Positions 1-12,190 of a stretch of DNA of 64,000 bases are shown piece by piece. Made by a program: the position numbers and the translations under genes. The DNA comes from Nectonema munidae (Eukaryota > Nematomorpha > Nectonematoida > Nectonematidae): contig JAUIRK010000677.1 of NCBI GenBank assembly GCA_030549495.1, positions 372,001-436,000 on the forward strand, given 5' to 3'. Under the pieces are notes generated by a model, which was not told the origin of the DNA, ran no database searches, and saw nothing but the letters and a program-made list of their open reading frames with translations. Position 1 is the stretch's first letter; every line of letters starts with the position of its first letter.

Positions 1-160
1 CCCTACTCATCGTAGCTGCTACGAAAGTGTAACAAAATTCTATACTTTTCATTCGTAGTAGCATTACTCCCTCAGCTCATTATAGGAAATTTAATTTTCT
101 TTCTGTGTAATGAACTGATTACTTACACTGATAAAAATGAGATAGTACAATCAAGGGGCT

Positions 161-190
161 AACAACAACAACAACAACAACAACAACAAA
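161..190. repeat. (AAC)n microsatellite
   Basis: About ten uninterrupted AAC triplets. On the minus strand this reads as a run of valines, which explains the short reading frame there. Confidence 0.95.
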
Positions 191-624
191 CAGGATATTT
201 ATTATTTCTAAAATAACCAGCGTTAAAAAGGAAAGAATGTGAAATATAGACTGAGAGCGGTGAGGAATCTCACTACACACACATACGTACCTACAAAGCC
301 TTGTTTGAAAGTTTAAGTGCAAAATATGCGCATGTCAGTAAACAAGCGTGTTTAACTGAAGAACGTGATGAAAGACCGCAGTTTGGATTAAAATTGTTGC
401 TGCTTTTATTTGTAGAGTATTTCATTTGATAAACTGAGTAATACCATAAGTAGTTGTGAAAATGTTCTGCTCTTCGAATAAAGGAAACATTCCAACTTCC
501 TAAAAATGAAATAAAGCATTCTCACAAGGTTTACAAATCCTATAAATCAGGAAAAAGGTATTTACGCCTAAAGGGATACAAAAAGTTTTCAAATATCTGT
601 ATATACTAATTACTACACAGTAGA

Positions 625-662
625 TCCTTAAGAACGTGGATGTCGGGCTCCAAGTTCTTAAG
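625..662. repeat. Short perfect inverted repeat
   Basis: CCTTAAGAAC at 625-634 is exactly reverse-complemented by GTTCTTAAGG at 653-662, with an 18-nt loop. Downstream text (CGCGTTATAACGGAC) resembles pogo/Tigger-type terminal repeats, so this may be a transposon end; no partner end was found. The rest of 191-880 is A+T-rich with no gene visible. Confidence 0.45.
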
Positions 663-879
663 GCCGCGTTATAACGGACAATCTGAAACGTGTGTTATAT
701 GAGAGCATAAAAGACCCTACCACGTTACATTCGATCCCGTGAGGCATTGATATACTGGGTATACTCCAGCTTTTTCGACAGCTCGGTGAGTTTTAGGCTT
801 TAAAATATGTTCCATTAATAAAAACAATTTAACTATAAAAAACTCAATAATCAAAATAAATTAAATATTTTTAACTTTC

Positions 880-1788
880 TTCTGTTGAGAAAACTTCAAT
901 ATTATGGATTTAGAGGCAAATTTTTAAATTTGCTTAAAAGCTATCTAAAGGGCAGAAAACAGTTTAGCATTATTAACAATAGAATTTCCTCTTTATTACA
1001 CGTTAAAGACGGGGTTCCTCAAGGGTCCATCCTTGGACCTCTTTTTTTATTTTGTTTATTAATGACCTGTTGAACTTAAAAAAACGGATTTGATTTTTAT
1101 ATGTATGCTGTATTATTAATACTTTATAAAACAGCTTTACATTTGGTCTGTTGAAAACAAATTGTCTGTTAATTTGAAAAAAAGTAATCACCTTCTATGT
1201 ATCAAGAAAACAATAGACTTTAACTTTTCGCTTCTATTTGGAAATAGCTATATTGAGAAATCAAAGTCATACAAATTTCTTGGCGTTATTATTGATACAA
1301 AGCTTACTTTTTCCTTACATTACGGAAACTTAATCAAGGAAGTTTAAATGACTCTTGGGCGACTGTACAAAGACCAAAAATTTTTAGTCCTAATTTATTC
1401 TGCTCTAATACGTTCTAAGTTATATTATTGTAATTTTGTTTGGGGTTGGACTAACAGAACAAAGTGTTCCATTTTAAATAGGAAACATAATAAAGCTCTT
1501 AAATTCATAACATCATCCTCTAAGCAAGCTCAAAAAATATTTGGTATCCTTGATTTAGAACAAATACATAAACTGCACACAAATACCTTTGTACACAAAT
1601 CTTTCTATACTCAAAATGAATTTTCTTGTTTTTACATTCAAAACCAGAGGTTGTATACATACAACACACGTCACAAACTTAATTTAAACGTTATTAGATC
1701 TAATTTTATGAAATATCAGAAAAAAATTTCTTCCAAAAGTCCATTAGAATTTGGAATGAAATTCCTCTTTATATTAGAGATTAAATAA
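880..1788 (+). pseudogene. Decayed LINE reverse transcriptase (3' half)
   Basis: Fragment of a non-LTR retrotransposon reverse transcriptase. The first segment (885-1073) carries the fingers/palm text GVPQGSILGPLF typical of Jockey/CR1-type RTs. After a frame break, the region that should hold the catalytic YADD box reads MYAVLL, so the active site is gone. A second segment (1162-1347) has the conserved KFLGVIIDTKL thumb motif, and after a stop a third (1348-1788) continues into the C-terminal domain that follows RT. The endonuclease domain and the N-terminal half of RT are missing, as expected for a 5'-truncated insertion. At least three lesions are present, so it cannot be functional. Clade assignment (Jockey/CR1-like) is by motif resemblance only. 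Confidence 0.85.
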
Positions 1789-4370
1789 GGATTTTTAAAA
1801 ATTAAGTTTTCTGTTTTGTCATGCTTTAATGAATTATATTTAGTTCTTCTGCTCGCTTTTTTTCCTTTGTTTAAGATCTTTTTTTCAAACTCCTTTCGTC
1901 ATTCAGCCCAGTCTTGGACAAAACTTTTCTTTTTCGCCAACTAATAAAGTGGATTTTCGTGACTCTTTCTTCCTCTTATGTACAAAGCAAATTTTCTCAA
2001 CAAAATGAAACTACTCTAATTCTCTCTCCTTCGCCACTTGTTAAATATCCATATATCAGTGATCTGGCAAAACCACGCGGGAGACAACATGGATTTCGCG
2101 GCTTGCCAGAGCTATAAAAATCAAAAAACTTGAAAAAAACATACTTATAATAAAAAAATTCGATAAAACTTTGCAAACATCTTAAGAACATAGTTAGCAC
2201 TTACTATGTAAAATTTGAAAGAAAATGACTAAAAAAATTCCGTTTTATAAGGCGATGAATATTATATATAATAATAATAATAAAATGGTGATGTATACTT
2301 TTGAAAAATTATTATTGTTCCTTTTATTGACAAAAATTCTCTGTAGTTTCTATTTTTTATCGAGATGAATACATATCCTTGACGTCTTTAAAAAAAATTT
2401 TTGTTCACTTTCGGCTAAGTTGCTTTGAAAATATAGCGCCAAATTTTTTGATTTTGATTTTTTTCAATGCTCTCGAATTAATTGAATATCTCTCCGAGCA
2501 TATTGATTTATTATTATCTGTGCATGCGTATCTCCTCGTTTGGTTTGTTGGCATTGAATATTTGAAGGTGCGTCACTAAAATCACTTCATTTGAAGAGAC
2601 AATACTTTCTTTTTAATATAAAGTGTGATTCGGAGAAAAAAGAGATTATAAAAATATTATCTGAGATTATAAAATAAAATAATGGAAGCTTAAAATATCA
2701 ATAAATTGGAAATATTAATCCAAATTTTTTTGTTAATAAATTCTCTTTTTTCAGTTTATATTTTATGATCAAATTTATTTGATTTATACATTTTTTTACT
2801 TCAATGCGCAAATAGACTGATTATAATCATGTTAGATACTACTCTTTGATGTTTCCAAACAGATATATATATATATATAGTAACTTAAACAAATCAAGTA
2901 CCAATGCATTTTCATATATTTTGCTTACGAACTAATTCAGAATACAAGTTTGCTAACTGGTTAGTAATATTCAAACCAGATAGTAAACTTTCTTTACTTA
3001 CCAAATAGTAGCCACAGACACAGTTAGGTTTACTAATTTATTGGTAAACATACTTTGTTTTCAGTGAGATATAAAACTTTTGCAATTGGTTTTGCACAAT
3101 TTTCAAATATGGAATTTCTATTTTATTCGTTCATTATATTACTTAAACTTTATTAAAGAAAAAATATCGATGGTTTAGAAAATCTTAACTAATTTCATAT
3201 AAGTTTAAAAATTTCTCAGTCACATTTTATGATATCTGTAAAAAAGTTAAGAGTTTTGAAATGTGAGACAACCATCTCATTTTTTTTAGTGATTATTTTT
3301 CAAAACCTGAAAACAATAAAAAAATATAAGCACATGCAAATGTTACTTTTTATATATACCGTTATTATTTTTGTTTTATTTTTATTGATTTAGTTTTACT
3401 TTTATAAGTAAGAAAAATTATTTCATAAATTTTTATTACTGGAATTTATGAGTTTTGAAAAACTCAACTTCACATGTTTTGATATCTTCCAAAACCTCAA
3501 GAAGTTGGGCAAGGGAGACAACCCCTTAAATTTTTTTTTATCTTCTTATACGTAAAAAAAAGGAAGATATGCGACAACCTATTCTCATTATTAAACATAT
3601 TTTTAACCTTGACCTATAATTTATTGTGCATTATTTAATTTGATACTAATTTAAAATAAAATTAGCTCCGTAAAAAGTATTGTAAAAATTTGTAAAAAGG
3701 ATTGCGTTTTTGGCAGGAAATGCGAATAATCAATTTTTATTAAGTCTATCTTTTAAAAATGATTAGTAGAGTGTTTATTAAAGTAACTTCATCAAGCCTA
3801 ATAAAAAATATTTACATTAATTTCAAATGTAAATATTTTATTTTTTTCATATCTTAGTTTTAGAAGGGTCAAATTATCACATAAATTTGCCTAAAATTAA
3901 GTCATCTCAAATATTGATTTGTAATTATTTTTAATTTATGAATGTATTTTCAAACATTGATACATTAATTTTGTTGTCTCTGGCAAATTAGTAAAGATAA
4001 ATAGAGCTTTATTGAAGTATACTTAACAGTGGTTCGGGAGAAAACAGAATTAAAGGTTTTTTCTCTCTTTTTCTAATTGAAATACTGCATAGATTATACC
4101 TAGTTGAAATTAACCCATTTTTGTAAAATATGAGCGAGTGACAAAAATCAATCTTTGCTTAGTGGCTTACATGGTATTTTGTTCAAACAGTTTATTTTAT
4201 AAAACTGGAAAGTTTGAAAAAAAAACTTAAAATTTCTCTAAATTTCTCGGAGTTAATCTTTATTAAGAATGATACTTGTATATAGGTGATCTAACTTTAG
4301 TTTAGATACATTTGAAAAAACAAATTTCAAACTTTAAAAATTCTACTTTTAGATGAAAATGAATGTTTAC
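1789..4370. other. A+T-rich stretch without recognisable genes
   Basis: Contains short AT microsatellites (near 2262-2283 and 2862-2878), a diverged duplicate pair near 3200-3290 and 3450-3540 sharing a GAGACAACC core, and the dispersed repeat listed at 2052-2140. Short open frames here have no recognisable content. If the PDZ exon at 4371-4518 is real, this is the next intron or the 3' region of that gene on the minus strand. Confidence 0.4.
2052..2140 (+). repeat. Dispersed repeat, copy 1 (second copy near 38005)
   Basis: The segment has TATCAGTG, then TCTGGCAA, a GC-richer insert, TTGCCAGA and CAAAAAACTTGA. The reverse complement of about 38000-38045 shows the same ordered blocks (TATCAGTGGTC, TTGCCAGA, CAAAAAACTTGA) without the insert. 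CTGGCAA and TTGCCAG also form a small inverted repeat. Family unknown. Confidence 0.35.
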
Positions 4371-4518
4371 AAGAAGAATAATCATAAACTGTTGGTAGGT
4401 TTTCAAAATGTCCTCAGCGTGATTCAATGCAATTTGGCTGAAGGAGTGTCCATTCACATTGATAATTTGATCTCCAGCTCTGATTCCAATTAGATCTGCT
4501 AAACTTTTTTTATTAACC
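4371..4518 (-). CDS. PDZ-domain exon (C-terminal half of the domain)
   Basis: A 148-nt exon encoding the second half of a PDZ domain: text beginning VNKKSLADLIGIRAGD, then QIINVNGHSF, then a helix (NHAEDILKTY) and a final strand (FMIILL). GIRAGDQI..VNG is the classic PDZ core. The exon is bounded by a strong 3' splice site (TTTCATATTTCAG, AG at 4520-4519) and a usable donor (GTAAAC from 4370). Its first base completes the codon split at the end of the exon at 12191-12355, so the two join in frame (phase 2) to give one complete PDZ domain. Spacing and sequence are closest to the whirlin/PDZD7/harmonin type of scaffold PDZ, which bind C-terminal peptides of membrane and cytoskeletal partners. 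That family assignment is inference. The remaining exons were not found. Confidence 0.72.
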
Positions 4519-5879
4519 CTGAAATATGAAAAATGCGTAAGACAGTTTAGAAAAGCGTAACAATATTTCATCAGGATTAGGAACATAGAACTTTAAAAAC
4601 CAAATAATTCTAATTTACCTGAATTTTAAAAACAATACCTAATCAAGATAATTTGAATGATTGAAAGGTCTAAAAAATCAGTTATTTCCTAACCCATTTA
4701 TTGATGCATTTATACTATCATGCATTGATTAATTAAATGTATGGTTGTCCTTAACTGTGGTATCCTCTATTCCAAATTGACTTCCATACAGACGAATCGT
4801 CAGACTCTAAGCAGAAGGCGAGGCAAAGCTGATTCTAGGAGATGGAGGCTCGACTATATGAAAGTATATGCATTTATATATCTCAAGTCAGTTACTGTAT
4901 CCCGGGAAGGAGGGAGGGAGAATTACGGGGAGCGCCCCATCCTATTTCCATTGGAAAATTGAACGAAAAATAGTTTTATCTTACATACATAAGACACGTG
5001 TTTATTTAAGTTTATCTGTTTTTGTGTTACCTATAATCTTCCTTATCCTATATATGTTAACATGTATTTTTTTTTTAATTAATAGAACATCTGGTTGTAC
5101 CATTGTATAGCTTGTCACGGAGAGTTTTTTCAGCTCGTCTACTACAACTGTTGCAAGAGCTGACTTGTCGCCAAACGTTCTGAATGCACACAAAATAGGA
5201 CAAGAGTGGTACCAAAAAAGTATATTTATTATGATTATGTGAAGTTTTTATAGTTTTTATAATTATGTGAAGTTTAATACTATTTATAGCATCAATACAC
5301 ATGAAAATGGTTCATACGTCTACAAATTTTAATTTGCATATTGATGATAATAGCATGAATCCTGAAATGTTATTAGAAAATTTCTTAGATCTTTTTTAGA
5401 TCTAATTCTTTTTTTTCAAAGATTTATATTTATATAATGAAACTCACCTAGTTCAGAATATTGCCTTAATTTTTGGCCGATTCGTCTTGATATTTTTAAT
5501 ACATTAAGCATCAATCGCTTAGTAGTAAGTTTTCTTCATTAGAATGTTTAATAAAGAGTTTCAAAAGAACTTAGGGAAAAGCTCTCCACCTTATTTGTTT
5601 GCAGGAAGTATGGTCATATGGGCATTAATTTAAAATTATAAAATAGATGGTTTTATCTTTTGTTTGCTCCCCAACCAATATTAGTCAGCACAATGGACTA
5701 GCAATAAACGAATTTAATTATGAAATAGTTGGAAATTGTTCTTGTATCAACTATTTGGAATAGTTTAGTTCTTTTGCATAAAAATTACCATATCATTTTG
5801 AATAACCCTTATCGAAGACCTCTTTATGATATAGATAATATTATGCTTTTTTTTATCCCACATTGACGAAAAATTGTCT
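4519..5879. other. Intronic sequence of the PDZ gene, no gene seen
   Basis: Mostly A+T-rich, with two patches of higher G+C (about 4790-4960 and 5110-5190). Short frames exist in both but have no recognisable motif, splice context or composition bias, so I do not call them genes. Confidence 0.35.
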
Positions 5880-6165
5880 GATAACTAGAAAAATAATGCC
5901 TATTTGGGCGATTTTAATCTTGATTTGCTCAAAATAGAAAAAACCTTCTATATCAAAAACTTCATTGATACATGCTTTGGCAACGCATCCAAACCTATAA
6001 AACGAAACAATCGGGTCCAGATAGTAAAACCTTGTTAGATAATTTTTTGTGCCATTATCATATAAGTATTCTCCTTATATATTTCATACATCTATATCAG
6101 ATCATCTTCCTATAATGCTATCTTTGAACATTAAATATACAAATACCGAATTTAAAAATTACTCG
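5880..6165 (+). pseudogene. Decayed LINE endonuclease fragment
   Basis: Three signature motifs of the apurinic/apyrimidinic-type endonuclease of non-LTR retrotransposons occur in the right order but in three different frames: GDFN (5907-5918) followed by LDLL, then TLLDNF (about 6029-6046), then SDHLPIML (from about 6097). The frames show several indels since insertion. No RT follows directly, so only an endonuclease remnant is left. It lies inside the presumed PDZ-gene intron in antisense orientation to that gene. Confidence 0.7.
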
Positions 6166-6345
6166 TTTTATAAATAATGTTCCTAATTTTGATTGGCTTA
6201 CATATTTAAGACCATATTATGATCATCCTTATAATTTTTTCTGAAACATAACAATAAATTTGAGGAAGAAATACACGTAAATACGATATATTGTAATAAG
6301 AAACCTAGGTATTCCTATTATATCCATATCCTCTTAATTCATGGA

Positions 6346-7315
6346 TACACTGTAAAAACGGTGTTTAGAATTTAAATACATTTTTAGATGTTTACAACTT
6401 TTTGCGTATTTTATAAAGTGTTTAAAATCTAAACACTAAATCCAAAATTGTGTTTACTCTGTTTGGTGTTTGGAAAATAAACACTTAACTCAGCATCTTT
6501 ACACATTTTAAACTGCTTAGGATTTTTTGTGTAACAAAGGGTGTTTATAAACTAAACACCAATGATGATTCGTCTTATATTTGCCGTTTTGAAAATGAAC
6601 ACTTCCCTCACTCACATTTCAATGTCTGACAGCTTTGTGCATATAGAAGAAAATAAATTCAAAACTTCAAAAAATATCTATTGATCTGAATTGTAAATAA
6701 CCTATAGTACGCTCAGTAACTCTAGCTTTGTGTATCCTACTCTTATAAATAACACAAATTTCCATATGTGAAAAAACAGATGCGTGTAAAAGAATATTTG
6801 TCTATTTTGACTTCCATCCTTACATTTAAAATCAATCTGCTGAATAAAGAAATTGTTAATTCATGTACTTGGTATTTTTACACTTTGTTAAATTGCTTTA
6901 TGTTTTGAAAAGAAACGAGAGAAAGGATTTTAAGTGAATGAAATTTTATTTTCAGAATTCAAAGAAAATGATTCACTTATATGAAGGAATTATAACACTT
7001 TCGCCATAGTTATGTCTTTGCCCAATCAGTAATCTTTTCGTACTCACTTGCAGACAACCTGAAATTGATCCTCACACCATTTTATCATTTCTTGTTTTTT
7101 ACTTCACTCTGATATGACATGCCATAAATTTTGGATTTTGTTGTATGGATTTCTATAGATCTTATTCCTATTGGATTTTAAATATCTTTTTCTCATTCAA
7201 ACATTCACTAGTGTAAAAGTGATTTTTTGATTTACGTGGTCAACTATTTAGTTTGGTTGAAGAAACAAGTTAACAAGATTTGATTAGGACATTTCTTTCC
7301 TTTTTTTGTAGTGTA
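6346..7315. mobile_element. Possible non-autonomous DNA transposon with TA-flanked ends
   Basis: The left end reads TACACTGTAAAAAC and the right end, reverse-complemented, reads TACACTACAAAAAA; both start with TA, which would fit a Tc1/mariner-type TA target duplication. Just inside the left end are three imperfect palindromes, each GTGTTT...AAACAC, at 6418-6436, 6466-6484 and 6541-6560. No transposase is encoded. The terminal match is short, so the boundaries are tentative. Confidence 0.35.
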
Positions 7316-8006
7316 TATATTTAATATTAGTTTATATCTTAATAGAAACGTTGGTCTATGTCCATACCGTGTTTTGACCATGTGTGGTCATGCTATTCTT
7401 TATTTTTCTAGTTTTTGTAGGTCCTTTTCTGTACTGATATAGTGTAGAATACAGTCGACTATCACAGATTCGGTAACCAGTAATCCCAGCGTCTGATATT
7501 TTACGAATTCTTCGCAATCCCGCAAATTTGTTCGAATCTTTCGCAATCTCCGAAAATTTGTTGCAAATAATTGCAATCCTGTATATATTTTTGTAATTTT
7601 TAGATTGTTACACAGTTTTTGTACAAGACATTTGGTAACCAAGGTATTTCGTATCCATGACATTTCGTATGTAGATTCATCATTTCGTAATCAAAAATGG
7701 AAAAAAACTGAGTACAAAATTTCCAAAAATGGGTACGAAATGACCAAAAAGTCTTGAGTACTAAATGTCATGCACGGCTTCAAATCCACATGATTTCGGA
7801 TTAAGTGATAGTCATCTATAATAAATCACATAAATATAATACATATGAAATGCATATATTCTAAAATTATCATGTTAGATTTCTTCATTATCCACCCTTC
7901 GTTATGTTATTTATCATGCATGTTTTCTTTATTCAGTTGCATATGTTGAAACCAGTGCTGCCAACTATTTTCAATAAAAATATTTTGAAAGGGGATAAAA
8001 AATAAT
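7316..8006. other. A+T-rich stretch with a small inverted motif
   Basis: CATGACATTTCGTA near 7658 is nearly reverse-complemented near 7755-7772, suggesting a small MITE remnant of about 110-120 bp. A short diverged tandem motif (ATCTTTCGCAATC-like) lies at 7505-7580. No coding content recognised. Confidence 0.3.
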
Positions 8007-8843
8007 CTAAAAAACAAAAAAGTTAAATATTTCTTCAATACATTCTTCTTCACTTATGAGATTTTTGGAAGCATCAGCCAGAAAATGCGGGGTTTTGAAT
8101 GCTGCTATTGTTCCAATAATTATTATAACATTAGCAGGTAGTTGATTGCATTGTTGTAGCAAGATTGCATTCAAAATTATTAGACCAAATTTAACAGTCA
8201 GAATTGCATTCAATAGTTGCAGACGCCTTGCGTTTCTTTTCTTACATTTAACATTGTTCATCACGCTAAACACTTTTCAATTTCAGCATTCGAATGTGGT
8301 AAAATCAAAACTGATATAGCACAGTTATGAAGTTCAGCAAAAGGATGGGAACCCGAAGCGACTTTGTATTCTCCCACTTCTTCCCAGAGCATTTCAGTCT
8401 TCGTTTTATTTTTCCAATCAACAAACGTAATCTTATTCAACCGCTATTCAATTTTAGAAATGTCATGTTGATTCTTACCTATCAGTTCTATTACGTCATA
8501 AATAGGCAACATAACATACCTTTCACAAATTGAAGCATGTGATTCACAGAAAAGTGAGATATATTTTTCCATACGCTAATATTATGTGGAAGCCGATGTT
8601 TTAATTGAAGTTAGAATAATTCAAACAAAAAAAACGACATCGCGTTCTTATCTGTTTTTCCTGAGTCGTAATGAGCAAGTTTTTTGATTTCATTTCATTT
8701 ACTTTAGTTTCAAAAGTGTACTCTAAATAGGGTAAAGGATTTAAATGATCACAAATATCCGATTCAACAACGTCAATATACGAAGTTGGTAAGAAGAAAT
8801 AATGAATATAATTTAGTAGAAGAAAGCAAACAATGAAAATCAA
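8007..8843 (-). pseudogene. Decayed hAT transposase, C-terminal part
   Basis: Read on the minus strand, frames stitched by eye give the C-terminal half of a hAT-superfamily transposase. In order: a segment with CDHLNPLPYLEYTFETKVNE and EKQIRTRC, a DWKNKTKTEMLWEEVGEY segment, then LPHSNAEIEK followed by VFSVMNNVKCKKRN and LLNAILTVKFGL. The last part corresponds to the hAT C-terminal dimerisation region (LPHSNAEVERVFS..N..K...RN). Several frameshifts and stops are present. The preceding part of the same protein appears at 11138-11446, with a LINE in between, so the LINE inserted into this element. Confidence 0.68.
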
Positions 8844-9149
8844 AGAAATATTTATACAACAAAGGTCAATATATCAATATTATATCAAATATATCAAAGG
8901 TCAATGCCGCTACGTGATGTATAAGTTATATAACGTTTATGAGAAGAAATAGTAAAAGACAAAATAAACAAAAAAATAGAGGAAAACAAAAAAAATGACT
9001 TTCTAAAATATTCATAAAATGAAGTACAAATCAATCAATATACAGTTGAAGCATACAGATAGAAATTTTAAGGCATTTATATAATAATCCAAAACACATG
9101 TTTAAAACATCAAAATTAATAAAAAAAACACAAAAAATATGGTTGTATA

Positions 9150-11137
9150 TACGTGTGTCTAAACAAATTAATCATTATTAGTTATAATTTACACAAACAT
9201 AGCAATTCACATTTGAACAAGTATAATTATAATATTGAATAAATATTTTTCTAAGCGTATACTTCACAAACTGAATAGAGCATGTATGTTCAAAATGGAG
9301 AGAAAGAAAATCATTCCAGAATTTACAAATTCTGAACCTTAAACAACTATTAGTTTTCGGTAAATCTTTTTTGGAATGAAAAGATGTTTACTATTCCTCA
9401 GAAAAAAATTTTCTCTCTCAAAGTTAAAGTGAAACCAAGTAGAAAACAAGGAAGGTAATTTTCCATAAAAAGACTAAAAAGGAATAGTGCTAGGCGAAAT
9501 TTGTACAGATCATGAAATTTCAAAAGATTGTTATCAAAGAAAAGCATGCTTGAATGTGATAATGAATGTTTGTTAAAGACAATTCTTAGAATTTTTTTGA
9601 GATATATGAAAAGTATTATCAGCAGCGTGGCCCCAATTAGTAATGCTATACAATAAGTGTGGCAAAAATAGAGCTTTATAAATTAACAATTTAGTTTTAA
9701 TCGGAATTAAACTTTTTAATTGACGGAGAACACCCGTAACAGAATTCAGTTTACTTAAAACAAATTTACAATGGGCTTTCCAATTTAATTTTGCATCAAT
9801 CACAATGCCGAGAAAATTATATTCATTCACAAACTCGAAGCCTAAGTTGATTAAGTCATCATTGAGCGTTTTAGAAAACGAGACAGCTTTGCATTTATTA
9901 AAATTAACTTTAAGGCAATTATCATCAAACCAGTGAAATAAGACAGAAACATTAGCACTCAAGTTGTGGTCATTCGGAGCAACAAGTATTGAAATATCAT
10001 CGGCATAAAGATACATGCTTACAAATGAATTAATCATGAAAATGTCATTAATATATATCAAAAAAAGAAGGGGACCCAAGATAGAGCCTTGAGGCACCTC
10101 ACATACAATTTTAGACAAGCTTGAATATACACGATTAATACAAGTACATTGGAATCTATTTGAGAAATAAGTAGAAAGTAAGGAGATCGCAAATGAAGAA
10201 AAGCCATATATTTTTAGTTTATCAATAAGAATTGAATGAGATATCGAGTCAAACGCTCTTGAGAGATCAATAAACAAGGATGCAACACGTATACCATTAT
10301 CAAGACAATCATAAACATCATTAAGGAAGGCTGAATGCAGCAGCTGGGTAGAGTAGCCACAACGAAAAGCGAATTGCTGCGATTCTATCAAATTGTTACA
10401 GGAAAAATAACTATAAATTTGTTTGTATAGAAGCTTTTCAAAAATTTTAGTAATTGAAGGAGTAAGTGAAATTGGCCTGTAGTTATTTACTTCTAACATA
10501 TTACCTTTTTTAAAACGGGAATTATTTTTGAAACTTTAAACACATCAGGGAAAACATTGAATTCTATACATGCATTAAAGCCTATTAGAAGAACTTTAGA
10601 AATAAGAGAAAAAAGGATTTTAAAAGATCTATTGAAATATCATAGAAATCTTTTGAATTACTACTTTTAAGATCATTAAAAACACTGAGTAAGTCATCAT
10701 CTGATATTTTAGTAAAACTAAAATTACATACAGTAGATCTCATATAAGTAGAAAAGTTATTAGATGAGACAAAAAGCTCAGAAAGTGAAAAATAAGAATT
10801 AAAAGACTGCGCTATTAAACTATTCTCATTAACTATTTCATTTTCAATTTTTAAAGCAAACAAACCAATTTCATTAGATTTCGTAAGCATGTTTAATTTG
10901 CACCAAGTATCTTTAGTGGATTTACATTTAAAATAGCTATGAAAATATTCATTTTTATTAAACTTTATTAGCAGTTTAATTTTGTTCCTGTAAAATAAAA
11001 ATTTATTTCGGATAGATAAATTACTCTTATTTTTAACATACTCAATGTAGAGCTTATCCCTACGCCTTATCAAAAGGGACATCCAATGTTTGGAAGGGAA
11101 CTTATATTTATCTTTAGGAATAACAGAATTTTAGAAG
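9150..11137 (-). pseudogene. 5'-truncated LINE with nearly complete RT (Jockey/CR1-like)
   Basis: Minus-strand non-LTR retrotransposon. The upstream segment (11137-10585) starts inside the linker between endonuclease and RT (KHWMSLLIRRRDKLY). After a frame break near 10500-10580, a 308-codon frame (10499-9573) covers RT: NNYRPISLTPSITKIFEKLL, a catalytic FIDLSRAFDSI box, VPQGSILGPLLFLIYINDIF, the intact catalytic YADD box, and FLGIVIDAKLNW. A further frameshift near 9590 is followed by the C-terminal domain (FHDLYKFRLALFLFSLF). The endonuclease is absent. Only two or three lesions are visible, so this is younger than the hAT sequence flanking it. It has the same orientation as the PDZ gene whose intron it occupies. 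Confidence 0.88.
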
Positions 11138-11446
11138 GTAAGATTAACCTTATGCCAATATATTTGATTAACAACAACAAGTCATTTAAAGTTGAACTTT
11201 TTCAATACATTTCGTTTCAAGAAGTTTGTTAACTTTGCGAACTTTTATGAGAATAGGAGAGAAAAGGAGAAAATAAAGAAAGTTTGTATCATCAGCGTAC
11301 ATTTGGTAAAGTAGTTCAGCAGCATAACATTTTTCGTTCTCACGGGTTATATCAAAATGTAGTTTAATCTCTATCCACTGATTGAGAATTCTTTCTCGAT
11401 CAACTTGAAAGATATGAGGAAGAGTAGAGAAGACGAAATTCTACTC
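11138..11446 (-). pseudogene. Decayed hAT transposase, middle part
   Basis: A minus-strand open stretch of about 85 codons includes HIFQVDRERILNQWIEIKL, then ENEKCYAAELLYQMY, then FLLFSPILIKVRKVNKLLE and, after a one-base frameshift, NDLLLLIKYIGIRLIL. The pattern of a conserved ...P.L..V..VNK.LE followed by LL.DL..LI.S is typical of the middle of a hAT transposase family whose C-terminus is at 8007-8843. The MYADD string in this segment looks like an RT active site but is coincidental. Family placement is by motif memory only. Confidence 0.5.
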
Positions 11447-12190
11447 ATGCTGTAGTATCAGCTTTTTATGTTTTTTATCAGTATGTAAGAATCATTCAAA
11501 CTTTTTTTGTTATAATTGTACATAAACTTCTGCTTGTACATAAATTTGTGTTTCTTTTTTTGTAAACTGCTCTGCTAATAAATTTTATAAAATGTGATTA
11601 TTTTTGCAGTTTTCAAACAATAATTGCATTTTTTGATTTTTATAAATGTATATAATCAGAATGTAATACATCAACCCAAAGGTCTTTGTAAAATTTTTTT
11701 GCTTTATTACCTGTCTAAATGTGTTTGTTTATTGGAAATAAGAAAACTGGTAAGATAAAAAAATATTTTCTTACAAAGATAATATTGAATAACAAAATAA
11801 ATGATAGCTAAACATTTTGAATGAAAAAAAGTTATTTGCTTTTGAAAATATGTGTGGAGTAAATTACCATAGGCCCGTAGTGCGAAGGTAAAGAAATATT
11901 TTTCGATTCTTTGATTAATTTAGAAATGCGTTATTTAAAATCGTGCAATGCAAAAATATAGGTAATAACTAGTAGGTAAGTCTCCCCCAATAAGGTATAT
12001 CAAATCTAGCAAAATATGATTAGAAAGTGACACTTTTCTCCCTAATCATTTGTATCAAAAATGGGCATAGCAAACTATGGAGCACCATAGTATACAGGTT
12101 AGATATGTATATTGCTGTTTCGTTTTGTTGTCTCCGGTAACACTGCAATAGATATAAAAACACTGATATACTGTATTATATAAAGATTAC
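11447..12190. other. Intronic A+T-rich sequence
   Basis: Nothing recognisable. It directly follows the donor site of the PDZ exon at 12191-12355 on the minus strand. Confidence 0.35.

Noticed and set aside
4741-5302. Several short overlapping frames on both strands in a G+C-richer patch
   Set aside because: No recognisable motif, no splice context, and frames overlap each other on both strands.
11285-11300. MYADDT string on the minus strand that looks like an RT catalytic box
   Set aside because: The surrounding residues (NEKCYAAELLYQ before, FLLFSPILIKVRKVNK after) follow a hAT transposase pattern, and no other RT motif is in frame. Treated as coincidence.
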